Assembly (NCBI GenBank): GCA_900551465.1
Contig: URWL01000063.1
Location: 1-8,710 of the forward strand
Direction of reading: 5' to 3'
From: an uncultured Blautia sp.
GTDB taxonomy: Bacteria > Bacillota > Clostridia > Lachnospirales > Lachnospiraceae
DNA: 8,710 bases
Both the position numbers and the translations under genes were made by a program. Positions 1 to 5,563 of this stretch are shown one piece after another. A model generated the notes under the pieces. The model saw only the letters and a list, made by a program, of their open reading frames with translations. It was not told the origin of the DNA and did no database searches. The first letter of the stretch is position 1. Each line of letters begins with the position of its first letter.

Positions 1-11
1 TAAGCTGCTCC

Positions 12-983
12 TTAACCAATCAGCGGAATCTCATATCCCCAGGATCTGCGGATACTGTCCATGATTTCCATAACCTTGATCGTCTCACTGTGCGGAGCTT
101 CCGGACATTCAATTTCTCCATTTTTCAATGCACGCATACATGCCAGAACTTCGTACTCATAACCAGTGATCTGTTCCGGAACATCATAAGAAGCAATTTC
201 TTCATACTGATCATTAAACACTTTTATTTTTTCCGGATTGTTGATATTTGTGATCTCGATATATCCTTTTGTTCCAAAAATTGATGCTGCGCGGTTTTGT
301 GCTGCATGGACATTACTCTGCAGTGTCGCCATCTTATTGTCATCAAAAGTCAGATTGATCATATCGATCATATCTACTCCATTTTTAAATACAGCAGATG
401 TATTAATATCAGTAATGTTATCTCCAAAGATCATACGTGCAAAATGAATCAGATAAACTCCTACATCAAGAAGAGCTCCACCGGCAAAATTTACATCCCA
501 GATTCTCGGAACTGCACTTAACTCATATCCAAGATTAGCATCAATAGAAGTCACTTCACCGATCACACCACTTTTAAGAACATCATCGATGATCTTTCTG
601 GACGGCATATATCTGGTCCAGATTGCTTCCTGAAGGAGAAGCTTTTTCTCCTCAGCCAGTGCAAGAATCTCTTTTGCCTGATCCGCATTAACTGTAAAAG
701 ATTTTTCACAGAGAACATTTTTCCCCCCTTCCAGCATAATCTTTGCAAACTTATAGTGAAGAGAATGCGGTACAGCAATATACACCAGATCAACTTCATC
801 ATCTGCCAGGATCTCTTCATATGAACTGCAGACTTTTGTGTAGCCGTACTCTTTTGCCAGCGCTTCTGCCTTTTCAACAGTTGTGTCACAGATAATATAA
901 GGTTCTACCTCTTCCAGACCTCTGATAGTAGCGGACATTTTATGAGCGATCGCTCCAGCTCCTAAGATTGCCATTTTAAACAT
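12..983 (-). CDS. Gfo/Idh/MocA-family NAD(P)-dependent oxidoreductase, dihydrodiol/D-xylose dehydrogenase type
   Basis: A 323-aa cytoplasmic dehydrogenase. The N-terminal Rossmann fold shows MAILGAGAIAHKM (4-16) with the GxGxxA dinucleotide motif. VYIAVPHSLHYKFA (67-80) and NVLCEKSFTVN (89-99) follow; the usual Glu-Lys-Pro is here Glu93-Lys94-Ser95. The catalytic-domain segment EAIWTRYMP (119-127) and GGALLDVGVYLIHFARMIFG (168-187) with Asp173 and Tyr177 are characteristic of the dimeric dihydrodiol dehydrogenase branch, in which Lys, Asp and Tyr at corresponding places form the active site. Members of this branch oxidise aldoses at C1 or reduce dicarbonyl or keto-sugar compounds; the cofactor (NAD or NADP) and substrate are not decidable here. 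The chosen ATG has AGAGGA about 8 nt upstream; a second in-frame ATG at 974 has no comparable site. It is the last gene seen in the operon; 11 nt remain to the window edge and no terminator is visible in them. Confidence 0.92.
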   Translation of the reverse strand: MFKMAILGAGAIAHKMSATIRGLEEVEPYIICDTTVEKAEALAKEYGYTKVCSSYEEILADDEVDLVYIAVPHSLHYKFAKIMLEGGKNVLCEKSFTVNADQAKEILALAEEKKLLLQEAIWTRYMPSRKIIDDVLKSGVIGEVTSIDANLGYELSAVPRIWDVNFAGGALLDVGVYLIHFARMIFGDNITDINTSAVFKNGVDMIDMINLTFDDNKMATLQSNVHAAQNRAASIFGTKGYIEITNINNPEKIKVFNDQYEEIASYDVPEQITGYEYEVLACMRALKNGEIECPEAPHSETIKVMEIMDSIRRSWGYEIPLIG

Positions 984-1010
984 AATTATTTCCTCTCTTT
1001 CTCTCTTGAT

Positions 1011-2525
1011 TTAATTTTTGAAATGCTCCCATGCACTGCTTAATCCATCGATTACCGCACGATAAGTTGCATATTTTTCCTCATATATCTCTTTATATTC
1101 CGGCCGTGGATTGATTGTTTTTGTAATCGTCACAGTTTTGCTGATTGCTTCCTGATAATCCTTATAAATGCCTGCCGCAATACCTGCTGCCATAGCAGCG
1201 CCCTGTGCACCAAGCTCTTTATCTGCGATCACGTCAATAGGAATCTGCAGCGCATCCGCAAAAATCTGTACCCATACATCGGAATTTGCAGCACCGCCGG
1301 AAAGACGAATGCTCTTCGGTACTTCTCTGTTTCTCAAAAGCTTCTTTACATGTGTCACATGCGAAAAAACAATTCCCTCATATACCGCACGGAGCATATG
1401 TTTTTTGCTGTGATAAGCAGTCAGACCTACAAAAGTTCCTTTCGCCAATGCATCTTCATTAGAACCGTTCAAAAACGGCAGAAAAATAATATTGCTGTCC
1501 TGTGGTTCAATAGATGCTACCCACTCATTTGTAATATCATATACAGAACCGCCATTTGCTTTAGCTTCTTCTTTTTCGTGATTCATCAGATTACGGATAA
1601 ACCACTCCATATTTCCGGCAGATGTAGGACTGCTTTCTTCAATAAGAAAATATCCTGGCATACAGAACATAGAATTTAATGCAACCGTACCATTGGTAAC
1701 CGGCTCTTTTCCGATAAATTCATTAATACTCCATGTTCCGGCGATCATGCACATCTGTTCCTCATCAGAAAGACCGGATGCAATGCCGCAGGCATTTACA
1801 TCAAACATTCCTGCTGCAACAGGTGTCCCTTCCGGAAGCAGAGTCTTTTCACTGGCTTCTTTTGTCACATATCCACAAATTTCCGCAGAATACTTCAAAG
1901 GCGGAAGCTTTTCATAACAGTCCTCCAGACCATAAAGTGCCATCAGCTCTCTGTCATGCTGTTTTGTAACCATATTTACAAGATTGCCTCCAGAGCAGTC
2001 TGTATACTCGCTGTATGCCTCTCCTGTAAGCATGTAACGAATATAATCTTTTACCGCAAAAATATATTTTGTACGCTCCAGAACTTCCGGCTGATTATCA
2101 CGAAACCAGGCAAGAAGGCTTACTGGCTGCACAGCAAGAATTTCCTGAAAAGTTTTTTCATATACTTTTTTATTAGTGCCATCCTGATACCATTTTTCTA
2201 CCTGTTCCCAGGCTCTTGTATCTGTGGACATAATTCCGTTATAAGACGGTCTTCCATCGTAGCCGATCATATAAAGACCTTTTCCAGCACCAGAAAAAGA
2301 AACTCCGGCAATATCTGACGGATTGATTCCGCTTTTCTCCACTGCCTGCCGAACTGCCTGTGCATTTACCTCCCACAGTTCGTCCAAATCTTTTTCTGTA
2401 TAGCCTGGTTTTGGAGTCAGAGTCTCTGTCGGAACACTGGCAACAGAAATCTGTTTTCCCTCTTCATCAAAAATAGCTGCTTTTGAAAAGGTTCCTCCAT
2501 TATCTATTCCTACTAAATATTTCAT
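1011..2525 (-). CDS. FGGY-family carbohydrate kinase, L-xylulose kinase (LyxK)-like
   Basis: A 504-aa cytoplasmic ATP-dependent sugar kinase expected to phosphorylate a ketose so that it stays in the cell. Family hallmarks: GIDNGGTFSKA (6-16) for phosphate binding, the catalytic Asp242 in GMFDVNACG (239-247), GTWS (263-266), and the nucleotide-binding segment SGGAANSDVWVQIFAD (409-424). Several stretches recall E. coli LyxK rather than XylB or AraB: SGAGKGLYMI (78-87), QPVSLLAWF (133-141), SAEICGYVT (213-221), ESSPTSAGNMEWF (297-309), FLPFLNGSN (348-356) and GIVFSHVTH (384-392). This favours L-xylulose or another ketose with similar stereochemistry, though specificity in FGGY kinases shifts easily. 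The ATG has a GGGAGG site 5 nt upstream; the gene is separated from the bicupin gene by a 107-nt gap holding a hairpin, and followed after 27 nt by the dehydrogenase. No frameshift or missing motif is seen. Confidence 0.93.
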   Translation of the reverse strand: MKYLVGIDNGGTFSKAAIFDEEGKQISVASVPTETLTPKPGYTEKDLDELWEVNAQAVRQAVEKSGINPSDIAGVSFSGAGKGLYMIGYDGRPSYNGIMSTDTRAWEQVEKWYQDGTNKKVYEKTFQEILAVQPVSLLAWFRDNQPEVLERTKYIFAVKDYIRYMLTGEAYSEYTDCSGGNLVNMVTKQHDRELMALYGLEDCYEKLPPLKYSAEICGYVTKEASEKTLLPEGTPVAAGMFDVNACGIASGLSDEEQMCMIAGTWSINEFIGKEPVTNGTVALNSMFCMPGYFLIEESSPTSAGNMEWFIRNLMNHEKEEAKANGGSVYDITNEWVASIEPQDSNIIFLPFLNGSNEDALAKGTFVGLTAYHSKKHMLRAVYEGIVFSHVTHVKKLLRNREVPKSIRLSGGAANSDVWVQIFADALQIPIDVIADKELGAQGAAMAAGIAAGIYKDYQEAISKTVTITKTINPRPEYKEIYEEKYATYRAVIDGLSSAWEHFKN

Positions 2526-2546
2526 ATTTTCCTCCCGATGATAAAG

Positions 2547-2586
2547 ACAGCCCGGAATACATAGTCTTCCTGGTATCCCGGGCTGT
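2547..2586 (-). terminator. GC-rich hairpin between bicupin and kinase genes (attenuator, partial terminator or processing element)
   Basis: Arms 2547-2560 and 2573-2586 form a 14-bp stem around a 12-nt loop (minus-strand 5' arm ACAGCCCGGGATAC). The single plus-strand mismatch (A2556/C2577) becomes a G-U pair in minus-strand RNA, so the stem is continuous in the operon transcript. The sequence after the stem on that strand is CUUUAUC, a weak U-tract, and the kinase ribosome binding site GGGAGG (2531-2536) follows about 10 nt later. On the plus strand the stem is followed by TTTTT, but no plus-strand gene leads into it. The position suggests it divides the operon into transporter/isomerase and kinase/dehydrogenase parts with reduced or separately stabilised expression. 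Confidence 0.5.
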
Positions 2587-2632
2587 TTTTAAAATGACAT
2601 TACCTGTACAGGAACCTCATTTCACGCTGCTC

Positions 2633-3937
2633 TTAATTTTCCGGCACTTCCTGCGGTACACCCGGGCAATTTGGTCCAAAATGTTTCAGTACAACAAGAG
2701 GCTCAACCTGACTTGTATTTGTAATCGTTACACCTTTTACAGACGCCTGCTCAGATACAAAGAATTCATCTGTACTCTGCTGTCCAAAATGAAGCAGTGT
2801 GGGAGCTTCTGCATCATAAACTCCAAATTTTCCATGACCCTGGACAAAAATACATCCATATGCAGCACCATCGCTGATAGTTACTGTCTGACCTGGTTTT
2901 ACTGTCAGCTCTTTTGCAGCAATATATGGATTTGCATAAGTAATCCATTTCTGTACATACTGCTCCGTTTCAGTTTCTACGATCGGTTTGCGAAAATAAT
3001 GTTTTCTGTAATGAGGATCCACATTTTTATCCCAGTCAAGAAGCTTAAATACATCCTCAACATCCTTCTGTCCTTCAGGAAGCTCCTCATCCAGCATCTC
3101 CGGCGGATAAACTTCTCCGGAAACAATATTCTCATAAACAGAGTTTACATCTGAATTCCACTGAGGCTCATATGTCAGCACAGATGCCGGTGCATGGATC
3201 ACGCCTGCCGGTGTGTACCAGCCGGTTCCAAGTTCGATTCTGTATGCTCTGGAAAGGTCTGTAATTCTTGTATCATCATCCTTAAAATTACGGATTCTGT
3301 CTTTGATCTCCTCTGGATCCACATCCGGATCAAATCCAAAATATGTATAATTCGCTTCACCAAAATAGTTATTCAACTGTTTCGGGAAATAATAGCACTC
3401 TGGTTTTCCAAGTTTTCCTACACGGGCAGCATCTTCAAATGTAAGATGCAGATGATGGAACAGAGGGTTCTCATTGTCAAAGAACTTAGAATACATTGGC
3501 CATCCATTGTATTTCTCCATTAATTCTTTACCTACAAGCTCTTCTCCTAAAACTTTTACTGCATCTCTCAAAGAAAACTTTTCATCACTGTTATAATCTA
3601 CACAAACATAAGCCATACCTTCATCCGCTTTTGCTGTTTCACCATTCTGTGCCGCAATAGTAGATGCAAACCATCTTTCAGTAATAGATCCTCTTGCCAT
3701 ACCAAATGCAAAATAATCATCTGGATGAAGTTTCAGTCTACGACCTGCTTTTCCAAATCTTCTAGGTACAAAAGCCGGGAATAAGCGGAAAATCCCTTCT
3801 CCTTTTTCAAATGTAGAACGAATTACACCTTCGTCTTCAGTTGCATCCTTAACTACAAGGTTTCCTGTTTTCTTTGCTTCTGCAAGCTTTGCATCCAGTT
3901 CTTCGCCTGCCTTAATGATCAATTCTTTCTCTGTCAT
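2633..3937 (-). CDS. Phosphomannose-isomerase-like bicupin, candidate sugar isomerase
   Basis: A 434-aa soluble protein with two cupin-like regions. The first holds an apparent metal site: HHLHL (161-165) with His162 and His164, GKPECYYF (177-184) with Glu180, and GWYTPAGVIHAP (239-250) with His248. The H-x-H, KPE and PxGxxHA pattern is that of type I mannose-6-phosphate isomerases, which use one metal ion for aldose-ketose isomerisation. The second region (about 340-420: AAKELTVKPGQTVTISDG, YGCIFVQGHGKFGV) resembles the C-terminal cupin of the same enzymes and lacks an obvious metal set. An extended N-terminal part with RRLKLHPDD (66-74) is not typical of the small cupin isomerases. The gene has a strong AAGGAGG site 8 nt before its ATG. 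Placed between mutarotases and a sugar kinase, it is the best isomerase candidate of the operon; the free-sugar substrate is unknown. An epimerase or a non-enzymatic sugar-binding role cannot be excluded. Confidence 0.8.
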   Translation of the reverse strand: MTEKELIIKAGEELDAKLAEAKKTGNLVVKDATEDEGVIRSTFEKGEGIFRLFPAFVPRRFGKAGRRLKLHPDDYFAFGMARGSITERWFASTIAAQNGETAKADEGMAYVCVDYNSDEKFSLRDAVKVLGEELVGKELMEKYNGWPMYSKFFDNENPLFHHLHLTFEDAARVGKLGKPECYYFPKQLNNYFGEANYTYFGFDPDVDPEEIKDRIRNFKDDDTRITDLSRAYRIELGTGWYTPAGVIHAPASVLTYEPQWNSDVNSVYENIVSGEVYPPEMLDEELPEGQKDVEDVFKLLDWDKNVDPHYRKHYFRKPIVETETEQYVQKWITYANPYIAAKELTVKPGQTVTISDGAAYGCIFVQGHGKFGVYDAEAPTLLHFGQQSTDEFFVSEQASVKGVTITNTSQVEPLVVLKHFGPNCPGVPQEVPEN

Positions 3938-3960
3938 TTTTATGCCTCCTTAAATTTCTG

Positions 3961-4992
3961 TCATCGTTTTACTGCCTCAAATTCCTCTCTGCCTTTCAGG
4001 ATATGGAATGTAAGGTTATATTCTCTGGTTTCTCCAGGTTCCAGATATTTCATAGACCCGTTATCCACTGCATTTTTAATTCCGTCAATGGTTGAATTAG
4101 AAGGTTCCAGACCCATTACATAATCCCCTGCGCCCATCATTTTCCACTGTACAAAATGATCCAGTGTGCTCAGATCGATCTCAATGGCAATCCCCAGTTC
4201 AAGATCCGGGTTGTAGATTGCTGCTGTAGAATGATTCTTTTCATCCGGCTTCAGTTTGTGGTAATAGCACATTTCCTCATAATCCGGATCAGCTGTCTGC
4301 GTCTTCATCCAGCTGTCGATGCCTTCCTGTGCATGTGCATTACGCGCCTTTGTTTCCAAAGCAGGAATATAAATTTCACTTTCCGGACTCAAAATCGGAT
4401 AGCCAATATTACAGTGATACAAGATCATCTGGCGTACTTTCTTATATCCTTCATTTGTCACCTTGTCTCTGATCGTAAATTTTCTTTCTTTATAAAAACA
4501 TCTTATTTCCCGCTCCAGGCACATTTTGTCGCCAAAAATCACCGCATCACGGATTTTTCCGCGAATTACAGCACATGGGGTATTTCCATCTTCCTCAATT
4601 ACAGCGCTTACCTCTTCTGCCGGAGTATGTGAAATATTTCCATGAAGTCCATATGCAGTTCCTTCATATTCACAAGGAGCCCCAGCCACCTTTAATCCGC
4701 AGGTTGTAAGAAAACCTGCTGTAAAGCTTTTGAGAAATCCCAGTTCCTTATCATCAAAATATTCCGGCGCTACCACACCGCAAGGGGAAATAAACCCTAC
4801 ATTTTCACCGCAGAAATCCAGATATGGAATATCCATTCCTCTGCTCACGTTTACGTCAAAATGCATTCCTGAACGGTTCTGTACATCCAATATTTCTACG
4901 CCTGCAGCCTTGCCTTCCTGCATTTTGAGCCGTTTCACACGAATAAGCTGGTCGCGGTTTCCGATATACTTTTTTTCTTCCCGATAATTCAT
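3961..4992 (-). CDS. Aldose 1-epimerase-like protein, DUF4432 family
   Basis: A 343-aa cytoplasmic protein of the galactose-mutarotase-like beta-sandwich superfamily, DUF4432 branch. Recognisable segments are VNVSRGMDIPYLDF (47-60), GFLTTCGL (93-100), YGLHGNISHTPAEE (114-127), MILYHCNIGYPILSPES (189-205) and GDYVMGLEPSNSTIDG (289-304). His117, His193 and Glu296 occupy positions and spacing like the two histidines and the catalytic glutamate of GalM, so it probably keeps mutarotase-type acid/base chemistry or at least binds a pyranose. It follows the FucU-like gene by 6 nt; a GAGGG site overlapping that gene's stop serves as ribosome binding site, with a stronger AAAGGAG farther upstream. The bicupin gene begins 23 nt after its stop. 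No enzymatic function is firmly established for most DUF4432 proteins; a role in presenting the correct anomer of the imported sugar is inference from context. Confidence 0.85.
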   Translation of the reverse strand: MNYREEKKYIGNRDQLIRVKRLKMQEGKAAGVEILDVQNRSGMHFDVNVSRGMDIPYLDFCGENVGFISPCGVVAPEYFDDKELGFLKSFTAGFLTTCGLKVAGAPCEYEGTAYGLHGNISHTPAEEVSAVIEEDGNTPCAVIRGKIRDAVIFGDKMCLEREIRCFYKERKFTIRDKVTNEGYKKVRQMILYHCNIGYPILSPESEIYIPALETKARNAHAQEGIDSWMKTQTADPDYEEMCYYHKLKPDEKNHSTAAIYNPDLELGIAIEIDLSTLDHFVQWKMMGAGDYVMGLEPSNSTIDGIKNAVDNGSMKYLEPGETREYNLTFHILKGREEFEAVKR

Positions 4993-4998
4993 ATACCC

Positions 4999-5427
4999 TC
5001 AGCAGACTCCTTTCTGAAGGATAATGTTTCCATACCGGGATTCATCACCTGTCTGAACAATCACAAACGCTTCTTCCGCTGTTTTATAAAATGGGAGTCT
5101 GTCAATAAATGCAAAATCATGGAATGCATCATCTTTATCGTATTTTTTCAAAAGATCACGATAAGTTTCCCAAATTTCCGGAACCGGCTCTGTAGGAAGA
5201 TTTCTCATAAGACGTACCGGATCATCAATAAAATTATCCAGCGGGAACAGCTGCAGCACTGCTTCAAGAAGCTCCGGAATCATAATTCCATCCATGCGGA
5301 TCATCTTTTTTGCATGTGCAGTTCCCGGGAAATTGGCATCTGCAATGATCAATACATCTGAATGTCCCATTTCCATCATAGTTTTTACAAGTTCCGGGGG
5401 AAGGATTTTCGGTATATTTCTGAGCAT
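4999..5427 (-). CDS. fucU: RbsD/FucU-family sugar mutarotase
   Basis: This small cytoplasmic enzyme (142 aa from the chosen start; FucU of E. coli is about 140) interconverts anomers or ring forms of a free sugar, as FucU does for fucose and RbsD for ribose. The match is to FucU in layout: PPELVKTMMEMGHSD (10-24) with the family catalytic His22, IIADANFP (27-34), DGIMIPELLEAVLQLFPLD (46-64), FYKTAEEAFVIVQTGD (113-128) and the C-terminal RYGNIILQKG (131-140). The Tyr132/Asn134 pair belongs to the conserved YGN active-site element. It probably assembles as a ring-shaped oligomer like its relatives (known for the family, not visible here). It follows the transporter genes and stands 6 nt before the DUF4432 gene, whose ribosome binding site overlaps its TGA stop. 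The symbol marks the family; that fucose itself is the substrate is not shown, since no fucose isomerase, kinase or aldolase is present. Confidence 0.9.
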   Translation of the reverse strand: MLRNIPKILPPELVKTMMEMGHSDVLIIADANFPGTAHAKKMIRMDGIMIPELLEAVLQLFPLDNFIDDPVRLMRNLPTEPVPEIWETYRDLLKKYDKDDAFHDFAFIDRLPFYKTAEEAFVIVQTGDESRYGNIILQKGVC

Positions 5428-5434
5428 TTTGTAT

Positions 5435-5441
5435 CTCCTTT
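5435..5441 (-). promoter_or_regulatory. Ribosome binding site that fixes the mutarotase start
   Basis: AAAGGAG lies 7 nt upstream of the ATG at 5427. The reading frame is open further upstream to an ATG at 5487, but that ATG lies within the hairpin after the receptor gene, and FucU proteins begin with the MLRNIP-like sequence found at 5427. The shorter start is therefore preferred. Confidence 0.8.
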
Positions 5442-5445
5442 CTCT

Positions 5446-5474
5446 ATTATCCGGTGAGATTTTCCGGATTTTAA
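5446..5474 (-). promoter_or_regulatory. Possible weak internal promoter before the mutarotase gene
   Basis: On the minus strand TTAAAA (plus 5469-5474) and GATAAT (plus 5446-5451) stand 17 nt apart, matching sigma-A -35 at 4 of 6 and -10 at 5 of 6 positions. A 6-bp inverted repeat ATCCGG/CCGGAT (5449-5454 and 5464-5469) overlaps both boxes. Transcription from here would give a leader of only about a dozen nucleotides, just holding the ribosome binding site. It might supply the catabolic genes independently of the transporter, but such matches arise easily by chance in AT-rich gaps. Confidence 0.2.
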
Positions 5475-5480
5475 GCGCAC

Positions 5481-5530
5481 AAAGCACCGCCGCAAAGTCC
5501 TTTCTATTATTTCTTTGCCAGCGGTGCCTT
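5481..5530 (-). terminator. Intergenic hairpin after the receptor gene (partial terminator or mRNA-stabilising element)
   Basis: The arms 5481-5490 and 5521-5530 pair over 10 bp (GCACCGC/GCGGTGC core plus A-U closing pairs). A 1x2 internal loop follows, then 6 more pairs (GCAAAG, 5492-5497, with CTTTGC, 5513-5518) and a 15-nt loop. The one mismatch, 5483 with 5528, is A-C on the plus strand but a G-U pair in minus-strand RNA, fitting an RNA function in this operon's transcript. After the stem the RNA reads UUUGUGCGCUU, a poor U-tract, so complete termination seems unlikely. A hairpin directly after a receptor gene commonly protects its mRNA and lowers expression of the genes behind it; that role here is inference. 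Confidence 0.5.
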
Positions 5531-5563
5531 GCTCCTGTTATTCCAGTCTCAATTTTCAGTCAA

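Noticed and set aside
2603..2612. Ten-base palindrome CCTGTACAGG in the bicupin-kinase gap
   Set aside because: Too short, without extension or a second copy, and not near a promoter; expected by chance at about this size.
2720..2732. TGTAATCGTTACA, resembling a catabolite-repression (cre) site; a similar TGTAATCGTCACA occurs in the kinase gene near 1124
   Set aside because: Both are one base short of the cre consensus, lie deep inside coding sequence and encode Val-Thr-Ile-Thr, so shared codons explain them.
2483..3154. Plus-strand open frame of about 223 codons opposite the bicupin and kinase genes
   Set aside because: It spans the antisense of two well-supported genes and the intergenic hairpin, has low-complexity Phe/Ile/Leu/Ser-rich composition typical of antisense frames, and shows no recognisable domain. 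Other plus-strand frames (such as 5294-5896, 1956-2318 and 4156-4632) are rejected for the same reason.
12..5427. Sulfoquinovose (sulfo-transaldolase type), fucose or inositol catabolism
   Set aside because: The diagnostic enzymes (sulfofructose transaldolase, fucose isomerase and fuculose aldolase, or the IolB-E set) are absent from the window; only generic family members are shared.
5428..5487. N-terminal extension of the FucU-like protein from an ATG at 5487
   Set aside because: The added residues have no resemblance to the family, the upstream ATG lies inside the receptor-gene hairpin, and a good ribosome binding site stands 7 nt before the ATG at 5427.
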